Assembly: GCA_026724425.1 (NCBI GenBank)
Contig: JAIUCV010000005.1
Location: 37,235,784-37,299,783, forward strand
Direction: 5' to 3'
Origin: Erythrophleum ivorense
Lineage: Eukaryota > Streptophyta > Magnoliopsida > Fabales > Fabaceae
Length of the DNA: 64,000 nucleotides
In this document: positions 1 through 12,877 of the stretch, in pieces
How the letters are laid out: every line of letters starts with the position of its first letter
Position numbering within the stretch: the first letter of the stretch is position 1
Made by a program: the position numbers and the translations under genes
The notes under the pieces: generated by a model
Told to the model about the DNA's origin: nothing
What the model saw: only the letters and a program-made list of their open reading frames with translations
The model's database searches: none

Positions 1-1010
1 ACTTTTGGGAAACTCTTTACTTTGTCTCAACCAATTTAGGGTTCTTGGCCCATCCTCATCATGGCTAGAGGGTTATTGGCTTTTCCATACTCAAGCAAAC
101 CAAAGTAATCACATAATACATCATTAAAATACATAAGGCATCATCATGCTAGCATACTTTTCATGGTTTAAAAATATACATACACACATGCAAGATAATG
201 TAAGCACACCTCTATGCATGAGCGAAGGTGGAGAGAGCTACCTTATCGGCTAATCACAAGCTTTCCCTTTCGATTTGTCTCCTCCCTTGTTGATTTCACA
301 ATCACACCTAGATAGGAGTGCTTCTTTTGAGCCTAAACACACAAAGACCATAGAATTACACTCTTAACACTTTATTCATGAAGAGAAACTAGGGTTTCTC
401 TCTCTAGAATGCCACTAACTCTCTTTCCTCTCTCAAGCTCTCAAGAAAGGAAAGCAAAGAGGAAGAAGTAAGGATATGTGAGTTTTGGTCCTCTTCAAGA
501 GGGGTTTTCCTCTCTCCCTCTTCCAAACCAAGCTCAAAGCCTAACTACTTCAATAACCAAAACCATAGGAAGAGAGGGCAAAGAGAGGAGAACAACATAC
601 TAAGAAGAAAAACCATGCGAATCTTACCTTTTTCTTGTTCTTCCTTCCTCCTCTAGGTTTCTCTCTCTCTCCTCCGCCCTTTTCTCTACCTTAGAGGGAG
701 CTTAAGTCGGTTAAAAGGAGAAAGAAGGGGTTTGGATGCTTTAAAAAGTCAAATTTTCTTTTTTCACGTTTTTCCGGACTAACCCTCGCTATAGCGAGGC
801 ATAACCCTCGCTACGGCGAGCACGTATCAGTCCCAGACCCCTGCCTTCGCTACGGCGAGCAGCTCCCTGGTTTTTGTATGGGATGCCCGCACTCGCTATA
901 GCTAGAAGGCACTCTCGCTATAGCTAGACCATTTCTCGCTATAGCTAACAAACTTAGAAAATTTTCAACTCTTCGAAAATTTTTCAGCTTTTTTTTTTCT
1001 GGTTTTTACA
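1..1010 (-). mobile_element. Giant solo-LTR-like unit, box-bearing group, cut by the left window edge
   Basis: This matches the copy at 26718-29409 in the same orientation and, inverted, 30472-33326. Shared landmarks are the Ser/Leu-less CT-rich leader zone (about 600-680), the dyad-box array and the terminal CTGGTTTTTACA. On the minus strand the unit starts TGTAAAAACCAG at 1010. The right TSD would be TTAAG (1011-1015), but the left copy is outside the window. Confidence 0.75.
785..945 (-). repeat. Dyad-box array in LTR (CTCGCTATAGCGAG type)
   Basis: About six boxes of the type CTCGCTATAGCGAG, CTCGCTACGGCGAG, TTCGCTACGGCGAG and CTCGCTATAGCTAG stand out as GC-rich islands in AT-rich DNA. Boxes are 20-45 bases apart. 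The first two are near-perfect palindromes. The last three are degraded on one arm (GCTAG for GCGAG). Confidence 0.8.
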
Positions 1011-1620
1011 TTAAGACATTCGGTCTATAGGTCTTTCTTCACTTATATATCTCTCATCTAGTCTAATTTTATCCAATGTGAGACTTCTTCCCACCTTCAC
1101 CTATACTTGACCCTAACAATTATACCATTGTTAAGCCATAAGGGAGCCTTAGACATTTAGAAGATTCATTAGGTTTTCTTTTTTAGACTTTGAGATGAAC
1201 TATATAAGTAGACTTAACACAACCATTTGACCTAAAACCTTATGGCATTAGATCTATTAGTCATTTTTCACTTATATATCCCTCCTCCAATCTAATTTTA
1301 TCCAGTGTGGGACTTTTCCTCACTCTCAATTACACTTTACCCTAATAATCACCTCTTAAGCATGAGTCCATCCCATGCTCATACAAATATGCTCCCCCTT
1401 TTTGACAACAACCCCTTTACAAAAGCTTATTAAGTCCACACCTTACCACTGAGCCCTTTGCCTTTTGCCTTAAGTGGGAGTAAATCTGGGCTTTCATCCA
1501 CTTAGGACACCATCTTCATACTTGTCCCTACCAAACCATTAGCTCTAATACCATGTGGCATTTTAGAGTTAAGAATAATACTCTAATTTGAATCTTAGTA
1601 AAGAGAAATATGTATATATT
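1011..1620 (-). mobile_element. Possible small LTR-element remnant with a tRNA-Met-like primer-binding site
   Basis: The plus strand at 1542-1553 reads GCTCTAATACCA. On the minus strand this is TGGTATTAGAGC, one base from the common plant initiator-tRNA-Met primer-binding consensus TGGTATCAGAGC. A promoter-like block with CACTTATATATC and TCTAATTTTATCCA is present twice (about 1030-1110 and 1262-1345). No coding domain is seen. It could be a TRIM-like or other retroelement remnant. LTR borders were not established. Confidence 0.35.
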
Positions 1621-4600
1621 TAGGGATCTTGTTAACAAGTTTGTCATTAGAATCCCATAAAATTAGGAATAGAAACTGATGGAATAAAATCTCTTAAAAT
1701 GTACAACAAATTAAGAAAATAGAAATTTAAATAGTAGACAAAAAATCAAGGAATCATAACCACTAAATAAGGCAGGCTTAGATACTCTAAGATTACCAAC
1801 ATCATATTTACTAATTTTATAATTAACCATAAATGTACTTACTGGTAGATATGTATAACTAAATCTATGAAAAATAGAAATAAGGTTTGGTGTAGTTAAA
1901 ACAACATGATCCACTTTGATAAGTCCTAAATTTGTACATTTTTATAAGCATTTTAAATGAGACTTATCATAGTTTTTCCAATGTTTTTAACCCTTTTACA
2001 TCAAATTTTGTATAATTTTAGAATTTGTAGTAGAAGGATGTAATTAGAATCATTTGTTCATAAGCTCCTAATCTTAGGACTAATAAATTGCAATATTTTG
2101 TGAAAATTAGCTTTTACTTGAAATTCCTTAAGTATGTGGTTGATTTGTGATATTGTTAAGCCATAGTTTTATTTTGTTAATAGGTTTATTTTTTAGAATA
2201 TTTTATTTGTTTTTATTTGATTCATTTCTCATTTAGTTTTATTTTTTTAAATTATATGACTTAAATATAAATAAATAAGGATTCAAGTTGGGAAGTAGAG
2301 ATTCGTAAAGCCTAAGGGTCAAAATGCAAATATTTTCATAAAGAAGCATATCTCATTATTCGTCATGACAAGTTGCATTGGTTGCAACAAGTAGAAGAAA
2401 TTTTCATGCATCAAGTTACTACCTATTGCAATCATGATCTACTTGGTTATGACAAGCAGGTGTGATCCAATTTTTATAAATTCACTTCCTTAGTGTGAAA
2501 TAGATAGTTTTCTTTTTTCACTTTTATATGTTCTTAGGTTAGTCTTTGGTTGGAAAGCTAGGGTTTTCTCAAAGTTGGTTTAAGAGTTTCTCTTAGATTA
2601 TTCAAGGTTATCATGGATTTCTTATGGATTGATTGCTTTATTTCTTAAAGAATTTCATGCTATCTGTCATTTCTCTTTGAACTTTTTTTGTCATTTGTAT
2701 TTTTCAACTTTATTTCTTTCATTTTAAATTTGTGATCAAGGTTATCAAACTTGTGAGTTTAGGCAAAATCACAAAAGGGAAGTGGACTCGTAACATAAAC
2801 TCATATCATAAATTTGTAAGAATTTACTTTCGCTAATAAATAGTTATTGAAATATATAATTACATAAGAAATGCATTTAAATACATTTCAAATTATACTA
2901 ATTAAAATTTAAATTACAACTAGTACATTAAAAATTATCTTATGAAGTTCAAATTTTTTTTCACAAAGAGTATAAAAATATAAAAATTTTGATTATGATG
3001 ATGATACCTTGAAAAAGTAGAGAAAAGACAGTGTATGGTCGATTCAAAATTTAGTGGTTCAAACTTTAGCCAACAAAAAAGCATTATATGGTAAAGAAAA
3101 AACAAGTTTACAAACATCATTGCTTATTTGGTGTAAAAAAATTGTGAAATGAGCTTAAATGGAAGCACCTTGGTTTGATGATGCATTACAAGATAGAACA
3201 AATAATTGATGAATGAAGAGATATATATATATACATATATAGCAATTAGTGGTGCTCATCATGGTACTCATAAGAGCTTGGATGGATGACACACATGTTC
3301 CTTAATCGTTCTAGACTCTGGATATGTGTTTTAGACTTTCCCCACTTTTTCTCTCTTTTTTTCTTATGGTTTTCTTAGACAATAAAAGCAACTTCTACTT
3401 TAGTAAAGACACAACACAGATCAACCTGTCTTCTACACTCTCCCTTCCTCACTCTCTTAGCATAGTGTTAAACAAAAAAGGTGTGGAGTGCAAACGCTAC
3501 AACTACATGATGGATTCTTTTTCTCTCACTTTCTTAGTCATGCTAGCTTGAGAAGGAAGCAAAGTAGCATAGCCATAGATGTCCAACTTCAGATTATAAG
3601 CATGAAAGGAAGGTGGAGATTTTAGGACTTTAGGGCACCCCAAATTTTGATTTTTGAATATTTGATTTTTTTCCTTCACTTTTCACAACTAAATTGGGTT
3701 TGAATTTTTTATAAAAAAAATTTAGGTTCAATATAGTTATAAACTAACTCACCTAATTCAATCTAAAAACATTGAGTTAGCAAGTTTGTCCAAGTTAGAC
3801 GCAAATTTACCTAAGTTTGTATTATTAAGTCCAAGTTTATAAACAAGTTAACATGATTTTCCTAAGTAAAAACATGAACTCGGGAAACTTGACAAATCAA
3901 CTCCCGAGTTTGACAATAGTGTTTGTAATGGTCTAAATATATTTTCTATCTTATTTTGATGGTGAATTATTGTTGTTGATGATTGTTTGAAGTAATTACA
4001 TTCATTCTTCTCCTTGATCTTCTTCCTATCGATGTAGTTCTACTATCACTTAGATTCCAAGCCTACTTAATTGAGGACTAGGATAATTAACTTGAAAAAG
4101 AACACTAATGGAAATAGACTGAGTAAATTAGCAACATGTTTAGACCAAATAATGCTAAATAGATTGTTAATCACATCAACAATGTAATAACTAATTAGCT
4201 ATAAGTAAAGTATTCAATGAAAAAGTTGAAAGGAATGTTTATAGCAATGATTTTCAAATGAAAGATACTTTTAGTGAAGTTGTAGGAGATGCACTATAAT
4301 AGGCTAATCCTATAAAGCAAATTGGTACACAATGAACATTAACCTTAGTCGAAGTCAATTATAGTGATAGGAGCTATTAGTGAGATGTATTCTTAAGAAG
4401 CTAACATCTAATAATCCTATAGCTAAATTATTTAGTTCTTCTAGTAATTAGCTAAGGTAATACAAATCTAAGAGGAGTGTACTTGCCTAAGCTAATTATT
4501 AGATAGATTGGAGAACCCATAAGGAGCTTTAATATTATAGAACCTCTAACTAAACAATAGCAACAACCATAAGGAATGAAATACTTAATTAGGCTAATCA

Positions 4601-4773
4601 CAATATAATTTTGATGTCTAGGTGCTTGTTACTCTCTGATTAGTGAGCCTTTCTTTTGTTAAAGTTTGAGTTATGTTAGGATCACTATCTCACTTGAAGA
4701 TTACTAGTGATTAGATTAGCTAGAATACTAGTGTAAGATAAATTATTAACTAAATAAGCAAAAATCATACTAT
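1621..4773. other. AT-rich non-coding stretch, unassigned
   Basis: No gene or domain was recognised. The part at about 2160-2700 resembles the R/U5 zone of plant LTRs (T-rich run, then AGCTAGGGTTTTCTC and the TTGATTGCTTTATTTC motif), but no termini or TSD were found. A short (TA)n tract lies near 3222-3240. The small open frames at 2935-3120 (minus) and 3324-3551 (plus) are unsupported. Confidence 0.5.
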
Positions 4774-4778
4774 ATAAA

Positions 4779-7700
4779 TGTAATACCATAACTTTCTAGC
4801 CTTTCTCATGCAAATTCTATGCCTCATGTCATGCACTTCTCAAGGATCACAAGAAAATAGCACATAAAATAATGAGTTTTCTTGAGTTGCACTATGCATA
4901 AATTTTTTTCTTAGGTACCGTGGGCCATATGGATTCATGTATCATATTCTTATATTTAATTACATAAATATAACTCAAATCTATCACCAAAAGTGACCTA
5001 CAGCTCGTCCAAGGTAAGGAAATACATAAAACTCAGTTGCTATTTCGACCAAAATTTTTCCTTTTCTATCACAAATTTTGGAAAATTATAACTAATTCTA
5101 GAAAAATTGAAATCATATATTCTTTACCATTGTGGAAAACTACACATGTCTACTTTATGTTAGAAATATGTTCAAGCCATGAAATATCACACAGAAGATG
5201 TTTGACATTTGAAAAAGCACAGAGGTCTGACTGGCTACTGGTACTAATATAGCTTTCTGCTATAAATGTAAAAAATATTCAATTAATTTCAAAAAAATCC
5301 AATCCATGCAAATGATACCAATCTAAAAATATATGAATGTTAGCTAGAGGGAAAAAATAACTTCATACCAGTTTACGCACATCCAGGACTCGAAAACCAA
5401 TCAAACAATAACCTAGGTCAGTTTAGATGCCTGATATTGGATAGAAACTTCAAAAATTCATATCTCCCTCTATAGACATCCAAATGTGATTTTTTAAGTT
5501 GGCATAAGTCATTAAAAATGTCTAGTTTCTCCTATAAAATTTTGTAGCAATTGGACATTATTTGCCCCTTGAGTGATGGAATTCATTTTTGGACTAGTGT
5601 GAACAGTACCTCAAACCAAAATCAGAATTTTTTTTAACTTTGAAAATTTATCAAATATTCCATAGAACTCAAAAAATTCTATACTTTAGCTTCCTAAAAA
5701 TATCTCAACAAGCTCTAAATGTATGCCAAATCTTAGATTAAGAAGAGTTCATTTGGATAAAGTGGTATAGGTTTCCAATATGGTCAATTTTAGTCCATAT
5801 TAGATACCAAATGTGTCCAAATAGTCTTTCTTGATGTTTGGCACCTCTTGGGCAAGTTTAAAAGCATGAATATGACTTGTATGAACTACCCAAGTGGTCT
5901 CAAACCTTATGCATCTCAATTTGGCCATTCTACTTCCATTTACACATACATTTCCATGATGCAAGTTTGCCATTACATGTTCAAATTGCACATTTCCATA
6001 CATATAACCTTAAACTTCATTTGTACATGATACATTAGCATAATTATACATGTTCATAACATCATGGGATATATACGACCATAGATTGCAACAATTTCCA
6101 TTCATATGGCCTTAAAGAGACAAGACCTATACACTTTGATGTCAAAATCTCATCTCCCAAGGTGTGGGCTCTCATTGCCTTATTCACTTGGTCCACCTAG
6201 CATGCTAGAACATTAGAGAGAATGAAATGAGATTCAAAGAATCCTAATAGCTTTCTCCCTTTTAATCACACATAAAGTATGCAATACAAGCCTTGAAAAT
6301 ATATGCATGGACATGTTAACATATGTGAGCATTCAAGAAACATTCTTGGCATTTGAACAAGTCATACATAGCATGCATAGGCTTGCCAAGTAAGTGGATT
6401 AGCCTCACCCATCCACTTGTAGATTTTGGACTTGCCTCACACATTTCTTTAAAAGGTTTTTGACTCAACCTTACTCTTGGGAGTCAACCTCATTTTTGGG
6501 AGACTCTTTACTTTGTCTCAACTGACTTTAAGGGCTCTTGGCTCATCCTTACCATGGCTAAAGGATTCTTGGCTTCTCCACACTCAAGCAAACCAAGGCA
6601 AGCACATAAAACATCATTTGAATGCATAAAACATCATTATGCTACTATGGAATAAAAGCTCATGCTAAAATACTTTTCATAACTCAAAACATATATACAC
6701 ACATTCAAAGGCAAAGTAAGCACACATCCATGCATGAAAGAAGGTGGAGAGCGCTACCTTGCTTACATTCACACCCTTTTTCCTTGAGTCTTGGATCCTT
6801 TCCCTTTACCTCACACACCTAAGAAGGTGGAGATCATTTCTCTTGGCCTAAACACAATTCATGGAAGCCAATTAGGTTCATGGAGTTAATTCTAAAGCCA
6901 CACATCTTCCTTAAACACTAACTTAATCTATAAACCCTTTTATGGTTCCAAGAATGTACCTAATGAAGCAACACCCATCAAATAAATTCTAGGCTCCATT
7001 ATTCCCTTTCATATATGATTTTTGACTCCTTTTAAGCTTCTTGGAGTCATCACATAATTAAAACAAAGAGCCTAACTACATGTTTCTTCTTTAGGTTATA
7101 TTATAGAACATATAAGGCCATCTCACTATCAATGGTTTCTAAAATTTTTTCAAGGTTCCTTTCATATTCATTCATCGTATAGGACTCAAAAATAGATTTA
7201 GAAAAATTTAAAACTCCCCCTAGATGTCTTATCCCCTTTAGGTCGACACTATGTAGCATTTGGCCTCCATGGATGTTTACTTTGTTTTCTTGATGGAAGA
7301 TGCATATGGGGAGACTTCTAGAGATCTTAGGAACTCATTTAAACATTCATTTAGGCTTAAGAATAATTACATCAAATCAGATTTTTAAGAGAACCCATGA
7401 AACCCTAGGCTTGCTACCTTGAAAATCAATAGTTTTTTCTTGAATTTCTTTGCATATTCTTACTCTCCTCCCTTAAATTCATAGAATTCACCTTTGATTC
7501 TGCCCAAAATTCAAGCCCTCTTGCATTTACATACATGGGGCGAAATAGGGAGAAGAATGAGGAGGAAGTAGCTACCATGGGATGAAAGATTTACCTTATT
7601 TTTCCTTATTTTCTTGCTTGATTCTCACTTTCCTTGGCTTTCTCTCTTCAAATCCGAATTTTTCCCTCTTTGTCTAACCTCAAAATAGCAATAAAAACCT

Positions 7701-8520
7701 CAATAAAAATATGGAAAGAAAAAGGAGAAGGAGGAGCAGAAGTTTGATGAAGGAAAGTGCTTGAAAAACTAAGATTTTCATACCTTTCTTGGCTTGCTTT
7801 TCCCTTTCTTCTTGCCTCCTTTTGTGCGCCTCATCCTTAGGGTTTCTCTCTAGTTTAGGGTAGAAACAAGTGTGGCTAAATGAAGTAAAGAGGTGGGGCA
7901 CCTCATATATATAGGGAGGTTTAAGGAAGACTTTTTAAAAATTCTTATTTTACCATTCGTTCTTGGCATTTTTGTTTCTAACTCATTTTAGCTCCTTTTT
8001 TAGAATCGTCTTTTCCATTATGAAATTTAGGTTTCCAATTTAGTAAAATGCATTTGGAATCACTCAAATCAGAGCTAAAACCTTCCCGAACGAATCAATC
8101 AAAGTTTGAGTACACTGACGTTAGAAAACGTCCACCGGATGGGCTTTAGTTGTCTCAGGGCTTCCCATGGTTTTCAGGGCCATGAGAACCCCAAAAAACC
8201 CAAAAATTTCATTTAAAAAGCCCTCCTATGTGAATTCCAAAATTTGCTCAAAATGACAAAAATGCCTTTACGTTTCGTCAATCTTTTGTCACATTTCGTT
8301 TTTTCATCCTAGCTTCATTTTTTTTTTCAGTCTACGCCTGGAATTCTCATTTTTAAGAGTCTAGAATGCTTCTCAAATTTTTTTGGACCTTAAATAATTC
8401 ATTTCAGGGAACTTCCTTTTATATTCGGTGAATTTTGTTCATTTACAAAGAAACCATACGTTACGTTTTTTAGCTTTATTACTTGAATTTCGTTCATTTA
8501 CAGAGAAACTGGATATTACA
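4779..8520 (-). mobile_element. Solo LTR, box-less 3.7-kb group, TSD ATAAA
   Basis: The plus strand begins TGTAATACC and ends GGATATTACA, flanked by a perfect 5-bp duplication ATAAA (4774-4778 and 8521-8525). Length is 3742 bases. It is colinear with 34463-38189 along its whole length. It holds no gag/pol and no internal direct terminal repeat, so a solo LTR is the simplest reading. On the minus strand it begins TGTAATATCC and ends GGTATTACA. Confidence 0.88.
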
Positions 8521-8525
8521 ATAAA

Positions 8526-9732
8526 TAGTAATATATTATAATTGAAAACACTTTTCTTATAAGATCGACCTCGAATACTTGAGCTTTATTACTTGGTATG
8601 ATCAGTGTACTTGCTATGACAAATTATAAGAGTAATTAAATCAAGTTAGCTACCATTGCTTAAAGCTATAGTGACATCCTTTAGGTGTTGCGTAGCCAAC
8701 ACTTATCATTCACTTCCATTTTCCATTTTCTACTCTTAATTTATAATCCACATCATAAGTTCACCATACTTATTTTTGTTTTTCTATAAAAGAATTAGAT
8801 ATTAGAAAAAGATTTTTAAGATATATAAAGGAAAATTTCCATCAAAATTATTTCTTACTTGATTTCTTTTTCTTTTCAAAATTGCCTTTCTGTCTACAAA
8901 TGGAATTCCCTTTTAGCTTTGCTTTATAGGGGTTAAGGATTTATCCTATTTCTTGATTCAATTCTTGTCATTAGTATGAATCTCCTTTTTCTTTTCAATA
9001 GTGGTACTTGCATTCAAAGTTAACATACATTGACATTTATAAACTTGTTAAGATCTACGTTTGATAATATCTCACATGATATCTTAAGTTTCCTTGTGAT
9101 CTTATGTTCCCAACATGAGGTTATAGAAAGATCACATCACAGAATTATGGTATACAATTTTTGGATCCTTAGTAATTGCACTCTTATTTTCACCAATCCA
9201 TGTATTTTTCTTATCATGCTTGCATTCAATAAACTTTGTATTCTCAAACCACCATTTTAAGAAGTATTTGTTTCATCTTTTGTTATACATTTAATTTCAT
9301 AAACTCTAATGCAAGTGAATAAATAATTCCTATTAAGTCAAATTTCTTACAACTATAAGTAACATCCTCATTAGAGGAATCAAATTGCATAACCTAGCTA
9401 CTTCTTTAAGTCTTTTCCCTATATCTACACCTCATAATAAAAAATATTTCCTTGCCTTTCCACTTCTTGGAACAAAATCCCTACTCCATCCAAATACTCT
9501 TTCAAAAAAAATTTGAAAATAATTATAAATCTTGGATGCATGATACAATGTGCTATTACCATTGATGGTATAAGAAGGAAAATTTTGACAATTGTGAAAA
9601 TCTTGCTGAGCCTAAGAATTTCTCCATCTCTCTATCATCTTCTCAAAAGCTAGTAAAAATTGTGTAAACGCAATTATTTTAGTAGATAGTTCACCCAAAA
9701 CATTATTAGTGCTCGCACTCTTTTTAAGAAGC
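8526..9732. other. AT-rich non-coding stretch, unassigned
   Basis: No recognisable domain was found. Minus-strand translation gives short peptide stretches interrupted by stops, which could be a decayed transposon gene, but I cannot name a family. It continues on the far side of the hAT-like insertion at 10429. Confidence 0.4.
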
Positions 9733-9740
9733 CTTACTAT

Positions 9741-10420
9741 TAGGGGTGTTCATTGGCCCGATACGCCCTAAAGGCCTGTCTTAGCCTGTCTAATTGGACC
9801 GGGCTAGGTCGGGCTAAAAATATAAATAGACAAAACTTTAAATAAAACTATATTAAGTCGGACTAGGCTACAGGCGAAAGCATGTTCTGCCCAACCTACC
9901 CTAATAGTTACATTTTTTTTAATTATTAACATCTTACCATCTTTTATATATATATATATATATATATTAATTCTTATTTCATCTTATTCTCTCTACATAT
10001 TGCAGTTTTTATTACCCACGCAAACCTTCCCTACTTCTTAATTATTTTCATTATTAATGTGTATACTTACTAGTATTTCTCTTGTTGAATAATGAAAATA
10101 CACATATTTACTTAAGACTAATTATACTAGTATAACTTATATTTTGTTTGATAATATTAGACTATTTTTTTATTACTGATAAAAATATAAAAATTCTAAA
10201 AGTCTATTATTTTGAAATATATATCTATGAGTCTGTAAAAATATATTTTTACAAGTATGAATTCATTAAAAAAAAAGCTCAGGCCACCTTAACTCGCCCT
10301 AAAATCAGGTTTGTTTGGGCAGGGCCGAGCCATGGGTATAAAAACAACCCCGATGTCTTAATCGAGCAAAGCATCGGGCCGACTAGATGTCCGGCCTGAC
10401 CCTGCCCATTTATAGCCTTA
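9741..10420. mobile_element. hAT-like non-autonomous element (MITE), TSD CTTACTAT
   Basis: An 8-bp duplication CTTACTAT flanks it (9733-9740 and 10421-10428), as in hAT elements. It starts TAGGGGTGTTCATTGGCCC. The complement of its right end reads TAAGGCTATAAATGGGCAGG, giving imperfect terminal inverted repeats rich in GGGCC/CGGGC words. It contains a (TA)n run at 9945-9968 and no transposase. The 83-codon frame at 10148-10399 is composed of this repeat. Confidence 0.8.
9945..9968. repeat. (TA)n microsatellite
   Basis: Uninterrupted TA run of about 24 bases inside the hAT-like element. Confidence 0.9.
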
Positions 10421-10428
10421 CTTACTAT

Positions 10429-11245
10429 TTGCAAAGAATATATCTTTACCAAAGATAGTTTACCATTTATGTTGAATTTTATACAATTTTTTGGCCAATT
10501 ATGTTTATGGAGATTATGCTCATCAATTATTGCATCTCATGGGATTTGAAACTTTTCTTTTAAGTCACATTCTTTCATGAACTTTTGAAATAATAATTAT
10601 GTAATCCCCTGATAGAGGGTACTACATATCCTATTTCTTTATTAAAGTAGTGAAAATTCAAGCATAGAAAAAAAATTAACTGTATATTAAGTAACTAATT
10701 TCATACATCTCATATTTGTAAATTTATAAATAATATTAATACTTCTCAAATAATAGTACATAACTTATGCCCAATAATATTATTACAAATATTTAATAGA
10801 CAGGATTTTTATGTCTTCATAATACTATCTTTTAGATAGTGGAAGATTGGTCTACTCTTAGCATTTCAATCTATTATTAATGTAGTCTTAGTAGCATCAA
10901 CATCCCTATCTAAACACATCACTAAATATAGTGAGAATTTACATTATTAGTAAGAATATGATTAGTTTTGAAAACTAATAATAGTCTAACTACCTCATGC
11001 AAAAAAGTATTTTTTTTATCCCTTCCTGTCTATGGCATATAAGAATAATATATGTATTATAGTATACCAAATATGAATAGAAGATCATACAAATATAGTA
11101 ACACAATCCATGTTAAAAATCATACAAACATGCAACATGTATGTATTTATTCTAGAACATGTTCAGACTATATTAACCTTTAATAAAATTGTTTCTGTAT
11201 ATGAAATAATATGTTAAATAGGCCATATCCAAACATTACAAGTTG
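10429..11245. other. AT-rich non-coding stretch, unassigned
   Basis: Right flank of the hAT-like insertion. No open frame or domain was recognised. It ends at the AGGTC target site of the next LTR. Confidence 0.4.
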
Positions 11246-12877
11246 AGGTCTGTAACAGCCCAAAAATTAATTAAAGTGTTAATAATGTATTTAGACCAAT
11301 TAAGAATAATTATTATAGAATAATTGGATAAGCTATATGAACAAAAATTTATAGAAAAATAAATTATTAATATAGGTTTAAGATTTCGATTAGATTAAAG
11401 CCTAATTTAGGCCCAAAGTTAATTTGAATAAGCCATGGATAAGGATTTATGGAGGCCCAATGGTTTTAGGTGCAAGCCCAACTCCTTATCATGAGATTTG
11501 GGCTAAGAGAGATCACTTAGTAATAGCCCAATCTGATTTAATAAAATGGAGGCCCAAGACCCAATTTACATAAGCCCTTATAGTTGACCCAACACACATT
11601 ATACAGATCCAAATTAGATTGACTCTTGGCCTAACCCTATTAAGTTGCTGCAGCCCAACTTATGAAATAAGGCCCAACAAGAATGAAAATCTGAACCCAC
11701 AAGGAATTGGGCCATTGGGTCAGCACATCCCACTTCTAGATTTAAGTTTTCTGCAACCCATCTCATTTAGCACAACCCACTTAAAATAATAAGCCCAATT
11801 GGACCTTGGGCTGATGGGTCAACCCATTTTTCATTAAAAACCCTAAGGGTTCAGCAGCTTCCCTCCCCATTGAGCAGAAAACACAAGAGGCAAGGGAGAA
11901 AATTCGGAGGTTTAAGGGAGGCTAGGGTTCTACCAACATTGCAGCTCCATTTTTTACTCCTAGAAGATGATTTGGCCAAGGTGAGTTATATATAACTTAA
12001 CCCTCTCATTCTCCTCTTCATTTTAGTTCGATTAGTTTCTGGTTTTGAGCATTTGCATCTCTTTTCCAAATCTGAACCTTGGTGTTTTGGTGTTTCCTTG
12101 TAATATTTTCAGAGTTAGAAGCTAGAGGAATAATTGGGTAAGTATTTCCCTTCCATTTTGTGTATTATTTTGTTGAAAAATATCCCTAAGGGTTGATTTT
12201 CATAATGGGTTCTATTATGGTGAGAAAATACAAGGAGATGAATGTGAAACACTGAAAATTCTAGGCTTGATGACTGAAATCCGAATTTGGGAATGTCTCA
12301 TGATGTGTTCTTGGTAATTGAGGCTCAACTCAGTCTATTAACCTCTTAGATGTATAGGTAAGTGATTTCTTTCTTTTTACGAGATGTATGTACTAAATTC
12401 CCATCATTTGGACTGACTTTTGGTGCATGGTCTATGTATGTGCGAAAATGAAAATATGGAAAGTGAACGGTCATGAGCTTTGATGTCTTGACTGGGAATT
12501 TGAGTAATTGACCTTTAGGATGCTTGGGCCTGGTGTGCTTTGAATCATGATGGTAGCTAGAGAATGAGTAATTGGCTTCATTAAGGTAACCGGGGTTAAT
12601 TTTCCAATTCTATGTATATGTTGATGTTAATCTGATATTATTTGCACATATATGATTTTGAAATGTTAAATGATTGGTTGACTACTTGAATTGTTATTGT
12701 GATTGGAAATTGTGAGTCCATGGTGGAGCTGTGATGCAGCTGCCACCCGTGCATGTGCTTCGATCAAGCACCAGGTTATGATCAGACCCCAGATGCACTG
12801 AGCCCTGGTTGTGCTCATTATGGAGTAGGTGTCGTGGACGGACCTCTCATAGTGTTATTGGCCATTAACATGTTATG

